From NCBI GenBank assembly GCA_015056655.1, contig SVFV01000007.1, positions 62,001 through 126,000 on the forward strand: 64,000 nucleotides of DNA. Reading direction: 5' to 3'. Below are positions 1-8,614 of this stretch, one piece after another. The notes under the pieces were generated by a model, which ran no database searches, was not told the DNA's origin, and was given only the letters and a program-made list of their open reading frames with translations. The DNA is from Butyrivibrio sp. GTDB taxonomy: Bacteria > Bacillota > Clostridia > Lachnospirales > Lachnospiraceae. How positions within the stretch are numbered: position 1 is the stretch's first letter; each line of letters begins with the position of its first letter. The position numbers and the translations under genes were made by a program.

Positions 1-2
1 GA

Positions 3-722
3 CCTGTTATGAATGCACTTCATGTGGAGCAGCCTGATTTTGTGGAATCGTTATCAGTGCCTCTTCAGCAGATTGCAAGAGTGCTGGTAGAGGACAGGAA
101 GGTCGCTGAATCAGACCTTTCAATGATAGATGATGTGATTGACAGAACTTATATCCATGAGCTTTACGCACCTGATTTTGCTGATAACATTAAAGAGCTT
201 GTAAGGGCAGGCCATCCTGAAGTGCTCGAACAGAATAAGATGGCATATCTTGGACTTTGGACCAGACTTTTATTCAGATATCCGGCAGATTATCTAAAGG
301 CATGGTTTGATCTGGTTGGAGGATATCTTTATCCTGATGTGGCATATGAAGTTGGCAACATTGATGGTATAATGGAAAATCCTTATGGTCTTACTTCGAC
401 ACCGCTTATTGGTGGGAAGGTAGTAATTAAGGCAAAGGAGATATTCATAAAGCTTGGATCGTTTATGCCAATCTATGGTCTTTTGTGGAGTATAGGTGCT
501 TATACCTGGTTTCTTGGAATCTGCCTTGTGGATTTTCTATCAAGAGAAAAAGCAAGAAAGTATGGGACACTTCTCATATATCCGCTTATGATTGAGGCAA
601 CTCTCTGCATAGCATCACCTGTGGTTGATTTCCGTTATGGATACGGAATAGTGATGGTTATGCCGCTACTTGCTTCAATACTTGTATATGTTATTATTGT
701 GAAAAAGGATTTAGCTGATTAA
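3..722 (+). CDS. C-terminal part of a DUF6020-like integral membrane protein (cut by window edge)
   Basis: The frame is open to the left edge and the first ATG (base 9) has no ribosome site in the few bases before it, so this is most likely the tail of a longer protein. The soluble part carries SLSVPLQQIARVL and FRYPADYLKAW, patterns I associate with DUF6020-type polytopic proteins of Lachnospiraceae. It is followed by about three membrane segments near residues 150-230. These proteins resemble GT-C glycosyltransferases in layout, but no reaction can be assigned. The thioesterase gene starts 30 bases downstream. The family name is from memory of motifs, not a search. Confidence 0.6.
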   Translation, partial: PVMNALHVEQPDFVESLSVPLQQIARVLVEDRKVAESDLSMIDDVIDRTYIHELYAPDFADNIKELVRAGHPEVLEQNKMAYLGLWTRLLFRYPADYLKAWFDLVGGYLYPDVAYEVGNIDGIMENPYGLTSTPLIGGKVVIKAKEIFIKLGSFMPIYGLLWSIGAYTWFLGICLVDFLSREKARKYGTLLIYPLMIEATLCIASPVVDFRYGYGIVMVMPLLASILVYVIIVKKDLAD

Positions 723-752
723 TACTCCCTGGCGGAAAGGATTAAGACAACT

Positions 753-1523
753 GTGTACACGTTTGATTCAAGAATAAGATATAGCGAATGCGATATAGAT
801 GGCTATCTTACCATGGAGTCCTTAATAGATTATTTTCAGGATTGTTCGACCTTTCAGACTCAGGAAGGACCTGCTACAATGGAGGTTCTTGAGAAGGAGG
901 GGATAGCCTGGGTCCTTAATAGCTGGCAGGTTGTTATAAACAGATTACCAAAGCTTGGAGAGAAGGTTATAACTGGAACAATTCCCTATGAACTCAGGGG
1001 ATTTATGGGGCTTCGTAATTTCTTTATGAGGACCACAGAAGGAGAGGAATTGGCAGTGGCAAATTCTATATGGTCACTGATAAATCTTGAGAAGGGAACT
1101 CCTTCACGTATAACCGAGGATATGGTTAAAACATATCCTGTTGAACCAAAGCTCGATATGGAATATGCTCCGAGAAAGATGGCACTTCCGGAGGGTGCAA
1201 GATGTTTTGATCTGCCTGTAAAAAAGGTGGGCGTGCATCATTTAGACAGCAATCATCATGTGAACAATGGGCAGTATATAAGGATGGCGCTTATAGCCTG
1301 TGGACAGGTGGCTGATAATGAAAATGTGGATGCGCTGTCAAAAATGGCAACAGCCAGAGAGAACATGCAGATAAGAGCTGAGTATAAACAGCAGGCGCAT
1401 CTTGGAGATGAGATTTATCCAAAGGTGTATGTAAATGATGAAAATGAGGAGCTCTATTGCGTGGTGTCACTTAATGATGCTTCTGGCAAGGCGTACTCCA
1501 TAGTTGAATTAAAGAGAATCTGA
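753..1523 (+). CDS. Acyl-ACP thioesterase
   Basis: This 256-residue protein should hydrolyse acyl-acyl carrier protein to free fatty acid and ACP in the cytoplasm. It has the double hot-dog layout of the acyl-ACP thioesterase family (PF01643). The first half opens with YTFDSRIRYSECDIDGYLTM, and the second half carries VGVHHLDSNHHVNNGQY, the Asn/His region of the second hot-dog where the catalytic residues of plant and bacterial members lie. It starts with GTG; an AAAGG lies about a dozen bases upstream, a rather long spacing. Length fits bacterial members. It may tune membrane fatty acid composition; chain-length preference cannot be read from sequence. Confidence 0.88.
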   Translation: MYTFDSRIRYSECDIDGYLTMESLIDYFQDCSTFQTQEGPATMEVLEKEGIAWVLNSWQVVINRLPKLGEKVITGTIPYELRGFMGLRNFFMRTTEGEELAVANSIWSLINLEKGTPSRITEDMVKTYPVEPKLDMEYAPRKMALPEGARCFDLPVKKVGVHHLDSNHHVNNGQYIRMALIACGQVADNENVDALSKMATARENMQIRAEYKQQAHLGDEIYPKVYVNDENEELYCVVSLNDASGKAYSIVELKRI

Positions 1524-1562
1524 TAAATAGCTGATATCAGACAAGTTAGAAAAGGAAAAGAA

Positions 1563-2396
1563 ATGCTAAGAATAGGTGAAAAACAAGAGCTTACAATAAT
1601 CAAGAAGGTTGACTTTGGCGTTTACCTCGCTGAGAAGATGGGAGAAGAGGATAAGGTTCTTCTTCCTAAAAAGCAGGTACCTGAAGGGGCTGAAATAGGT
1701 GATAATCTGGAGGTCTTTCTTTACAAGGATTCAGATGACAGACTTATTGCCACGACAAGACTTCCCAAGATTACCCTTGGAGAGGTTGGATTTTTGAAAG
1801 TAAGCGATGTTGGAAAAATTGGTGCCTTCATGGACTGGGGACTTGAGAAGGATGTGCTTTTACCCTTCAGAGAGCAGACCAGGAAGGTTAAAAAGGGCGA
1901 GGAGGTTCTCTGTGCTCTTTACGTTGATAAGTCAGGAAGACTTGCTGTTACAATGAATGTATACGAGTTCCTCAGAACAGACAGTCCTTACCATAAAGAG
2001 GACAGGGTTAAGGGAACAGTTTACGAGACCAGTAAAAACTTTGGGGTGTTTGTAGCAGTTGATAATATTTTCTCTGGACTTATTCCTAAAAAGGAACTCT
2101 ACGGAGATATTCAGATCGGTGATGAAGTAACCGCACGTATTACAGATGTAAGAGAAGACGGAAAGCTCACACTTAGTGTGCGTGAGAAGGCATATCTTCA
2201 GATAAATACAGATGCTGATAAGATTCTTGAAGAGATGGATAAGAATGATGGAATACTTCCTTTTACTGACAAGGCAGATCCTGAGCTTATCAGAAACAAG
2301 ATGAACATGAGTAAGAATGAGTTCAAGCGAGCTGTAGGACACCTGTTAAAGGAAGGAAAAATTGCAATTGAAGAGAGTAGAATCGTAAGGAAATAA
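1563..2396 (+). CDS. cvfB: CvfB/YitL-like S1 RNA-binding protein
   Basis: This 277-residue protein has the arrangement of the CvfB family (Bacillus YitL, Staphylococcus CvfB): S1-like OB folds in series followed by a C-terminal winged helix. The first S1-like unit begins near residue 5, a second is at GFLKVSDVGKIGAFMDWG, and a third is at VKGTVYETSKNFGVFVAVDN. The C-terminal part, LIRNKMNMSKNEFKRAVGHLLKEGKIAI, looks like the winged helix. Such proteins bind RNA and affect expression of virulence or stress genes in other Firmicutes; the role here is unknown. Its end is almost back to back with the convergent minus-strand gene, 2 bases apart. Confidence 0.85.
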   Translation: MLRIGEKQELTIIKKVDFGVYLAEKMGEEDKVLLPKKQVPEGAEIGDNLEVFLYKDSDDRLIATTRLPKITLGEVGFLKVSDVGKIGAFMDWGLEKDVLLPFREQTRKVKKGEEVLCALYVDKSGRLAVTMNVYEFLRTDSPYHKEDRVKGTVYETSKNFGVFVAVDNIFSGLIPKKELYGDIQIGDEVTARITDVREDGKLTLSVREKAYLQINTDADKILEEMDKNDGILPFTDKADPELIRNKMNMSKNEFKRAVGHLLKEGKIAIEESRIVRK

Positions 2397-2424
2397 TTCT
2401 ACTCTGAAAGCTCTCTTTCAATTG
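2356..2424 (-). terminator. Long inverted repeat at convergent gene ends, possible minus-strand terminator
   Basis: A 10-base perfect inverted repeat (AGAGTAGAAT at 2374-2383, ATTCTACTCT at 2396-2405) is nested inside an 8-base one (CAATTGAA at 2365-2372, TTCAATTG at 2417-2424). Read on the minus strand the structure is followed by CAATTTTT, so it could end transcription of the leftward membrane-protein gene. On the plus strand no T-run follows. It overlaps both stop codons and so lies partly in coding sequence. Confidence 0.45.
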
Positions 2425-4153
2425 TTCTAAGATAAGCATCATTGTCTTCTGACATGTGGCTTCCGATGGAACCAGAATAGATGAAGGCGAAAAGTGCTAC
2501 TGGAATGAGCATTTTCACTGCGAAAAGTGCCAGTGATTGTTTGGAAGCTCTGGTTACAGCGTTTATAAATCTATGATAACCAACGATTGAAAGAGGTAAT
2601 AACAATGCTATATATGTGAGAGTGTACTGTGATTTTGCCTCCCACATAAGGTGGAAGAAAAAGCCGCCAATAAGGATGATTTCAAGAAGTATGTCTGCCG
2701 ACTGTATAGGAACAGAAAGGCAGGCTACTTTTTTTTCTGCAAATAATCTGGAGGAGGCAAATAACAAAGCGCCTATAAGAATAAAGGTCTGCAGGAAATT
2801 TAAAAAGCCCACGCCCTTTAAATAATTATCATAGCTTATAAAGGTCTTTGCCCATGCAGAGGAGTCTTCGGATTTATTAGAAGTGCGAAGAATCCAGTAG
2901 GCTTCATAGGTGGGATCATTCCACTCAGAAGTGAGCTTTCTTGTGAAGAACTCTACACTGTAATGAGGGTTATGAACAAAGTATGAGAGCCTTGATACTA
3001 TTTCTTCTTTGGCTGCTTCTGACTGAAGCTCTGAGTCGAAATCAAACTCATGCAAGGTCTTAATGTTGTAGCCGTTATACCAGCCTTCCGCCAGACCACT
3101 TTCCTGAAAGCCCATAGCAATCCATGAAAGGGATGATGCTCCTTTTGGGGTATCCATTTTGGTTACTGTTGAAGTAACAATTCCGGGAAGCTTTGACTGA
3201 ACAATAAACGCAGTTATTAGAAGTGCTGAGAAAAGTACTTCTTTTTTGATGGAAGTCTTAGCTTCGGTTTTAGAGTCGGAAGCAGGACTGTTTTTTCTAA
3301 AAATACCTATTACAGCGTGTAGGAAAATTCCAATAAAACAAATGAGATAGTTTGGCTTAAACAGCATTGCCAAAAGAATGAAAAGTGCTGAGAGGATCGC
3401 ATCCTTTTTCTTAAGCTCATTTTGGAAGGTGAGGGCATAGTAAACTGACGCAGCAGATAGTGCAAGCCCGGGGATTGTTCCATATACAAAGGTGCAGTAT
3501 ATCTGCAGCGGATAAAAAAGTATTCCCAAAAGGATAACTGAAAGCGTGGGAAGCTTTTTGCCTGGACTTACAAGGCCTGTGATGTCTGATAATTTTTTGT
3601 AAAACATAACAAGGAAAAGGGCATTCATAATCTGAAATGCCTGATAATTACCAAATCCAAATATGCTAAAAAATACATAGCTTATCCATACAAGACCCAG
3701 CTGATTGGGATAAACTGCAAGATAGCCACCTTTTTCGAGGGATGAATAGTCTCCTTTACTAAAAGCCTCTGCAGCCTCCTGAACAAAAAGCTGATCTGAT
3801 ACGGGTGCAAGCTTTGCAGAAAAAATAAAATAAAGTGATAAAAAGAAAATGATTAACAGGCCTGCTCCTGTTAAGGTTTTGAAGAAACGACTGTCAGTTT
3901 CGAGCCTTTTTTCAAGGGAACCGATAAAACTGCTGTATTTAAGCAGGGTGAATACTGTTATGAGAATCAGAATTAAGGCGATGTGGATAAGGGGCTTGTC
4001 CTTTAAAAAGAAAGTAATTTCATAGCTGTCCACAAGGCATGTGTGTTTTATGCTTACAAGAGCAAGAAAAGATAAAATAAACCAGAATAATATAGAAATC
4101 AGATTATCGTATATTAAAACGAGAATGTTTTGCTGAGAGTTATTGTTTGTCAT
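2399..4153 (-). CDS. Multi-pass membrane protein, GT-C/DUF6020-like
   Basis: This is a polytopic protein with roughly 12 hydrophobic segments and an acidic extracytoplasmic loop after an early membrane segment (APVSDQLFVQEAAEAF), as in GT-C glycosyltransferases that use polyprenyl-phosphate sugars. A larger loop region follows (GFQESGLAEGWYNGY and the HNPHYSVEFFTRKLTSEW stretch), whose layout resembles the truncated protein at the left edge; the two may be paralogues. The track starts at 4189, but the ATG at 4153 has GGAG six bases upstream while the earlier ATGs have none, so I chose 4153 (584 residues). The donor, acceptor and product are unknown. Confidence 0.7.
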   Translation of the reverse strand: MTNNNSQQNILVLIYDNLISILFWFILSFLALVSIKHTCLVDSYEITFFLKDKPLIHIALILILITVFTLLKYSSFIGSLEKRLETDSRFFKTLTGAGLLIIFFLSLYFIFSAKLAPVSDQLFVQEAAEAFSKGDYSSLEKGGYLAVYPNQLGLVWISYVFFSIFGFGNYQAFQIMNALFLVMFYKKLSDITGLVSPGKKLPTLSVILLGILFYPLQIYCTFVYGTIPGLALSAASVYYALTFQNELKKKDAILSALFILLAMLFKPNYLICFIGIFLHAVIGIFRKNSPASDSKTEAKTSIKKEVLFSALLITAFIVQSKLPGIVTSTVTKMDTPKGASSLSWIAMGFQESGLAEGWYNGYNIKTLHEFDFDSELQSEAAKEEIVSRLSYFVHNPHYSVEFFTRKLTSEWNDPTYEAYWILRTSNKSEDSSAWAKTFISYDNYLKGVGFLNFLQTFILIGALLFASSRLFAEKKVACLSVPIQSADILLEIILIGGFFFHLMWEAKSQYTLTYIALLLPLSIVGYHRFINAVTRASKQSLALFAVKMLIPVALFAFIYSGSIGSHMSEDNDAYLRTIERELSE

Positions 4154-4193
4154 GGTAGTCTCCATCAGTGATAATATCGATTTCATCATAACA

Positions 4194-4225
4194 CAAAAAG
4201 AAAGCTACCGCATTGTCCGGTAGCT
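4194..4225 (-). terminator. Rho-independent terminator after the yjfB-like gene
   Basis: On the minus strand the sequence forms an 8-base stem (AGCTACCG with CGGTAGCT) around a 7-base loop and is followed by TTCTTTTT. It lies directly after the stop of the small motility gene and before the next minus-strand gene, so it should separate the two. Confidence 0.85.
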
Positions 4226-4243
4226 CTCTTAATGTTCCATGGT

Positions 4244-4435
4244 CTAGAGTCTGATATCGATATTAGCTCCTACGTCAGGATTAACTGATAACTCCATCGC
4301 GGAAGTGTCTATCATTTCGGCAAGGCTGCCGCCCACGTCAGAAAGCATATCAAGACTGTTCGCAAGCATTGCTGTACCCCAGTCCTGCTGGACTCTACTC
4401 ATAGATAAAGCCATGGATAATTCGGGTATGTCCAT
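4244..4435 (-). CDS. YjfB-like putative motility protein
   Basis: This is a 63-residue protein beginning MDIPELSMALSMSRVQQ, typical of the small YjfB family (PF14070, putative motility protein). The track ORF is longer (to 4540), but the ATG at 4435 has a near-perfect AAAGGAGGTG just upstream, so the first 35 track residues are discarded. It has no membrane segment and no enzyme motif. It stands alone, with a sigma-D-type promoter about 50 bases upstream and its own terminator, which supports expression with the flagellar regulon. Its molecular function is not known in any species as far as I know. Confidence 0.85.
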   Translation of the reverse strand: MDIPELSMALSMSRVQQDWGTAMLANSLDMLSDVGGSLAEMIDTSAMELSVNPDVGANIDIRL

Positions 4436-4462
4436 AAAGACACCTCCTTTCCTAGCCGATAA
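4435..4462 (+). promoter_or_regulatory. Sigma-D (sigma-28)-type promoter facing the regulator/ftsEX genes
   Basis: Plus strand TAAA, a 16-base spacer, then GCCGATAA, a full consensus match. It overlaps the start codon and ribosome site of the minus-strand yjfB-like gene and would fire to the right from about 4469 toward the PucR-like gene, giving a leader of about 145 bases. The match is seen directly; activity is inferred. Confidence 0.55.
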
Positions 4463-4487
4463 AAATGCAGCTAATATTCTATTTTCT

Positions 4488-4515
4488 GTATCGACTTGAG
4501 AGGCTTTAAAGTTTA
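4488..4515 (-). promoter_or_regulatory. Sigma-D (sigma-28)-type promoter for the yjfB-like gene
   Basis: Minus strand TAAA, a 16-base spacer, then GTCGATAC. The Bacillus sigma-D consensus is TAAA, 14-16 bases, GCCGATAT; the -35 matches 4/4 and the -10 matches 6/8. The start point would be near 4481, giving a leader of about 45 bases with the strong ribosome site at its end. Confidence 0.6.
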
Positions 4516-4550
4516 TTATGAAAAATAAACAAAAATACAAAATTATTTTG

Positions 4551-4579
4551 TGGATTTTTTAGCAATTATCGAGTAGAAT
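4551..4579 (+). promoter_or_regulatory. Weak sigma-A-type promoter candidate before the PucR-like gene
   Basis: TAGAAT at 4574-4579 with a poor -35 (TGGATT, 17-base spacing). It is 37 bases before the ATG at 4616, whose ribosome site is TAGGAG. Only the -10 element is convincing. Confidence 0.25.
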
Positions 4580-4615
4580 GGATATGAAAATACTCAATAT
4601 GATTAGGAGTGTCTT

Positions 4616-5698
4616 ATGATATCAAATCAAATCCTTCAGAACACAATAGATGGATTAAAGGGAATTGCGCATGTGGATCTGTGCGTAGTTGATACTGATG
4701 GTGGAGAGGTTGCGGCTACAAGACCCGACTTTTCACTCTCTGCTGAGGCTGTGAGGGAGTTTGTAAGATCCCCTGCTGATTCTCAGGAGGTTCAGGGACA
4801 TCAGTATTTCAAGATATATGACGAGCAGCAGCTGGAGTATATTCTGGTGGCAGCAGGCAGCGGCGAAAGTGTATACATGATCGGCAAGATGGTTGCATAC
4901 CAGATTCAGGGACTTCTCGTTGCATACAAGGAGAGATTCGATAAGGATAACTTTATCAAGAATCTGCTTCTTGATAACCTGCTTTTGGTAGATATTTACA
5001 GCAGAGCTAAAAAGCTTCATATTCCTGCTGATGTAAAGAGAGCTACCATGATCATCTCCGCTGAAAAGGTAAGGGAGAATAATGTCCTTGAGACAGTAAG
5101 ACTATACTGTGTAGGTAACGGCGGCGACTTTGTAACAGAGGTTGACGAGGATAATGTAATTGTAGTTAAGGATGTGACTGAGTTTAAGTCTGCTGAGGAT
5201 ATTTCTGCTTCAGCCAGAGAGCTTCAGGAGCACCTTGAAGGCGCTGGCGTTAAGAACGTTCATATCGCTATAGGTACAGTTATAAGCGAGATCAAGGAAG
5301 TCAGCAGATCTTATAAAGAAGCAAAGATGGCTCTTGATGTAGGACGAATCTTCTTTGAGGAGAAGGCAGTTATAAGCTATAGCGAGCTTGGAATTGGAAG
5401 ACTTATTTATCAGCTTCCTATCCCTCTTTGCAAGATGTTCATTAAGGAGATCTTCGGTGGCAGAAATCCTGAGGAATTCGATCAGGAAACGCTGTCTACT
5501 ATTGACAAGTTCTTTGAGAACAACTTAAATGTTTCTGAAACATCAAGACAGTTGTTTATTCATAGAAATACACTTGTTTACAGACTTGATAAGCTTCAGA
5601 AGAGCACAGGCCTGGATCTTAGAGTGTTTGGGGATGCAATAACATTCAAGATCGCACTTATGGTTGTGCGTTACATGAAATACATGGAGCGATACTAA
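4616..5698 (+). CDS. PucR/CdaR-type transcriptional regulator
   Basis: This 360-residue protein ends with the helix-turn-helix typical of PucR/CdaR regulators (PF13556), at NVSETSRQLFIHRNTLVYRLDKL near residue 315. The middle part, with AIGTVISEIKEVSRSYKEAKMALDVG, matches the GGDEF-like domain that precedes this HTH in the family. The N-terminal 110 residues resemble a small ligand-sensing domain. It is cytoplasmic, with no signal peptide or membrane segment. It sits directly before ftsE in the same direction, 66 bases apart; a 6-base hairpin (AACGGA/TCCGTT at 5708-5723) lies in that gap. Its ligand and targets are unknown; control of the ftsEX genes is possible but not shown. Confidence 0.85.
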   Translation: MISNQILQNTIDGLKGIAHVDLCVVDTDGGEVAATRPDFSLSAEAVREFVRSPADSQEVQGHQYFKIYDEQQLEYILVAAGSGESVYMIGKMVAYQIQGLLVAYKERFDKDNFIKNLLLDNLLLVDIYSRAKKLHIPADVKRATMIISAEKVRENNVLETVRLYCVGNGGDFVTEVDEDNVIVVKDVTEFKSAEDISASARELQEHLEGAGVKNVHIAIGTVISEIKEVSRSYKEAKMALDVGRIFFEEKAVISYSELGIGRLIYQLPIPLCKMFIKEIFGGRNPEEFDQETLSTIDKFFENNLNVSETSRQLFIHRNTLVYRLDKLQKSTGLDLRVFGDAITFKIALMVVRYMKYMERY

Positions 5699-5764
5699 TT
5701 AATCACGAACGGAGCAATCCGTTGTATCGCAGGTAAAGAAAATATTTTTTAAAGGATTTAAGGT

Positions 5765-6508
5765 ATGGAAAAAGCAGTAAGAAAGAGGAGAGCGGTGCGT
5801 CCCGAGGTGGACGAGGATATAATCACGCTTGATAACGTGACGAAATCCTACTCTACTGGTGCACCGGCTCTTAATGGAGTCACCCTTCATATCAAGAAGG
5901 GTGAATTTGTTTTTATAGTTGGTGATAGTGGATCAGGTAAGTCTACTCTGATCAAACTTCTTTTAAGAGAGCTTGTACCATCCAGTGGTGCCATCACTGT
6001 TATGGGACATGATCTTGGAAAAATGCGTCATCGCCATATTCCCAAATTCAGAAGAAAGCTTGGAATTGTATTCCAGGATTTCAGACTGTTAAAGGACAGA
6101 AATGTCTATGAGAACGTGGCCTTTGCACAGCGCATCATTCAGAAACCCACTAGAGAAATAAGAAAAAATGTTCCTTCTGTTTTAGCTACAGTAGGTCTTG
6201 CTGGAAAGTATAAGAGCAAGGTGTCTGCCCTTTCAGGTGGTGAGCAGCAGAGAGTTGCTATAGCCAGAGCCATGGTTAATAAGCCTGATATTCTTCTTGC
6301 GGATGAGCCCACAGGTAATCTGGACCCTAATAATTCATGGGATATCATGAAGCTTATGGAACAGATCAATGCAAATGGCACTACGGTTATCGTGGTTACA
6401 CACAACAGAGAAATCGTAAACGCCATGCATAAGCGCGTAGTTACTATGAAAAAAGGCGTCGTGATATACGACGAAGAAGAGGGTGAGTATCACGATGAGG
6501 ATGAGTAG
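5765..6508 (+). CDS. ftsE: Cell division ATP-binding protein FtsE
   Basis: This is the ABC ATPase of the FtsEX complex, which transmits cytoplasmic ATP hydrolysis through FtsX to a periplasmic-side peptidoglycan hydrolase. The Walker A motif is GDSGSGKST (residues 53-61), the signature is LSGGEQQRVAIARA, and Walker B is ILLADEPTGNLD. At 247 residues it is slightly longer than the usual 220-230 because of a basic N-terminal extension of about 20 residues and an acidic tail (YDEEEGEYHDEDE). The family is well known and the assignment is supported by the FtsX and M23 genes that follow. Confidence 0.96.
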   Translation: MEKAVRKRRAVRPEVDEDIITLDNVTKSYSTGAPALNGVTLHIKKGEFVFIVGDSGSGKSTLIKLLLRELVPSSGAITVMGHDLGKMRHRHIPKFRRKLGIVFQDFRLLKDRNVYENVAFAQRIIQKPTREIRKNVPSVLATVGLAGKYKSKVSALSGGEQQRVAIARAMVNKPDILLADEPTGNLDPNNSWDIMKLMEQINANGTTVIVVTHNREIVNAMHKRVVTMKKGVVIYDEEEGEYHDEDE

Positions 6509-7391
6509 TTTTTTCTATACACTGGGACAGGGCTTTAAAAACCTGAGACGAAACAGATGGTATACGCTTGCTTCAATAGCAACCATCAGTGCATGTCTTT
6601 TCCTGTTTGGTGTGTTTTATTCAATTGTTTCTAATTTCCAGCACGTTGTAAAAACTGCTGAAGAAGGTGTCTCCGTTACTGTTTTCTTTAACGAGGGAAC
6701 TAGCGAGGACATAATGCTTGCTGCAAAAGCGCTTATTGAAAAAAGACCTGAAGTAAGCAGAGTTGAGTATGTGTCTGCTGAAGCAGCATGGGAGAGCTTT
6801 AAGGCTGATTATCTTGGCGAGTATGCAGATGGATTTACAGAGAATCCCCTTGAGGATTCCGCAAACCTTCAGATTTATCTGAATGATGTTTCAATGCAGC
6901 CTGCACTTGTAACTTATCTTGAATCTATGACAGACGTAAGAACAGTTAACAGATCAGAGGTTACAGCATCAACTCTTAGCGGAATCAACAGCCTGGTTGC
7001 TTATATTTCAATCGGAATTATAGCGATCCTTTTGATGGTTTCCATATTCCTTATAAGTAATACGGTTACTATTGGTATCTCTGTAAGAAAAGAAGAGATT
7101 GGAATCATGAAGTACATCGGTGCTACAGACTTCTTTGTAAGAGCACCTTTTGTAATAGAGGGTATTCTTATTGGACTTATCGGATCAATAATCCCTCTTG
7201 TGATCATTTATTTTATTTACAATGAGGCATCTGTATATCTTGCAGAGAGATTTTCAATGCTGAATTCTTTGTTGGATATTTTACCGGTTAATACTATTTT
7301 TGACGCACTTATCCCGATTTCCATTCTGATCGGTGTTGGAATCGGATTTTTGGGAAGCATAACTACAGTCAGAAAACACTTGCATGTATGA
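6495..7391 (+). CDS. ftsX: Cell division protein FtsX
   Basis: This is the permease-like partner of FtsE: one N-terminal membrane segment (ASIATISACLFLFGVFY), an extracellular domain of about 120 residues that recruits hydrolases, and three C-terminal membrane segments with VGISVRKEEIGIMKYIGAT-type coupling sequence between the first two. The track begins at a GTG at 6483, but the ATG at 6495 is better placed after GAGGGTGAG, so I use 6495 (298 residues, normal for FtsX). It overlaps the end of ftsE by 14 bases and its stop overlaps the next start as ATGA, which indicates tight translational coupling. Confidence 0.95.
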   Translation: MRMSSFFYTLGQGFKNLRRNRWYTLASIATISACLFLFGVFYSIVSNFQHVVKTAEEGVSVTVFFNEGTSEDIMLAAKALIEKRPEVSRVEYVSAEAAWESFKADYLGEYADGFTENPLEDSANLQIYLNDVSMQPALVTYLESMTDVRTVNRSEVTASTLSGINSLVAYISIGIIAILLMVSIFLISNTVTIGISVRKEEIGIMKYIGATDFFVRAPFVIEGILIGLIGSIIPLVIIYFIYNEASVYLAERFSMLNSLLDILPVNTIFDALIPISILIGVGIGFLGSITTVRKHLHV

Positions 7392-8614
7392 GAACTTTTT
7401 TGAGAAGAAATAAAAACAGAATAGTATCAGTTTTGCTTCTTCTATGTATGCTCACAGCTAGTATGAATTATTCTCTGATTGTTAGTGCTGAGGTTACCAA
7501 GGAGAGTATCAAGCAAAAGGAGAATGAGATTGCGGACGCGAAGAAGGAGAGAGAGTCCATGAAAAGCTCCCTCACAGATCTTCAGTCTGTAAAGAAATCT
7601 CTGGAATCTGAGAAATCAGATCTGAATGCATATATTACTAAACTTGATGGGACTCTTGTAGAAATTCAGGACAAGATCGATGACCTTGAGGACAAGATAA
7701 CAGAGAAAGAAAAGAAGATAGACGAAACACAAAAGGAACTTGAGGAAGCGATTGAGACTCAGAAACAGCAGTATGAGTCCATGAAAAAGCGAATCAAGTT
7801 CATGTATGAAAAGGGTGATACCGTTTATTTTCAGCTTCTTCTGGAATGGGGCAGCTTTAGCGAAATGCTGAATAAGGCTGAGTACATCGAAGAACTGTCA
7901 GCTTATGACAGAATGAAGCTTAATGAATATATAGAGCATACTGAGCTTGTGGATGCTACCAAAGAAGCCTTGGAAGAAGAAAAAAAGACACTTGATGAGG
8001 CTAAAGAAGATCAACTTGTGGAGCAGGAAAACATGCAGGCCCTTATGGCTCAGAAGAGCTCCGAGGTTAATAAGATTTCGGCTAATATCGCTGACAAAGA
8101 AGCAGCCATAAAGGAGTATGAGGCTCAGATCGCTGCTGAGAACGCTGCTATTGCGGCTTTGGAAAAGGCTGTCGAGGCTGAGAAGGCTGAACTTGCTGCG
8201 CAGAATGCCAGAAAGTATGATGGCGGAGTTTTTGCATTCCCTTGTCCCTCATATACAAGAGTATCTGATGATTATGGAATGAGAATGCATCCTACCCTTG
8301 GCGTTGAGAAGATGCATAACGGAATTGATCTGGCGGCGGCCAGTGGTTCTGCTATACTTGCTGCCTATGATGGCAAGGTGGTCGCAGCAGCTTATAACTC
8401 CACCATGGGTAACTACATAATGATAGATCATGGAAGCGGACTTTATACGATTTATATGCATGCGTCATCTTTGTATGTGTCCACTGGAACAGAGGTTACA
8501 AAGGGACAGAAGATTGCGGCAGTTGGTTCTACCGGAAGATCTACAGGTCCTCATCTTCATTTCGGAGTCAGATCCGGAGGCGGATATGTAAGCCCCTGGA
8601 ATTATCTGAAGTGA
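7388..8614 (+). CDS. EnvC/PcsB-like coiled-coil M23 peptidoglycan hydrolase
   Basis: This is a secreted protein: a basic start and hydrophobic stretch (IVSVLLLLCMLTASMNYSLIVSA) form a signal peptide. A long coiled coil from about residue 35 to 270 probably docks on the FtsX outer domain. A C-terminal LytM/M23 domain keeps the zinc ligands MHNGIDLA and HLHFG, so it should be an active endopeptidase rather than a pure activator such as E. coli EnvC. It is translationally coupled to ftsX by ATGA. The trio ftsE-ftsX-hydrolase is well established in Firmicutes division or elongation; PcsB and CwlO are functional parallels with different catalytic domains. Confidence 0.92.
   Translation: MRTFLRRNKNRIVSVLLLLCMLTASMNYSLIVSAEVTKESIKQKENEIADAKKERESMKSSLTDLQSVKKSLESEKSDLNAYITKLDGTLVEIQDKIDDLEDKITEKEKKIDETQKELEEAIETQKQQYESMKKRIKFMYEKGDTVYFQLLLEWGSFSEMLNKAEYIEELSAYDRMKLNEYIEHTELVDATKEALEEEKKTLDEAKEDQLVEQENMQALMAQKSSEVNKISANIADKEAAIKEYEAQIAAENAAIAALEKAVEAEKAELAAQNARKYDGGVFAFPCPSYTRVSDDYGMRMHPTLGVEKMHNGIDLAAASGSAILAAYDGKVVAAAYNSTMGNYIMIDHGSGLYTIYMHASSLYVSTGTEVTKGQKIAAVGSTGRSTGPHLHFGVRSGGGYVSPWNYLK

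Noticed and set aside
1932-2342. Minus-strand ORF of 136 residues inside cvfB
   Set aside because: It lies wholly opposite a well-recognised gene, shows no domain and has Cys/Leu/Ile-rich shadow composition.
4305-4499. Plus-strand ORF of 64 residues over the yjfB-like gene
   Set aside because: It is antisense to a recognisable protein with a strong ribosome site; no ribosome site or motif of its own.
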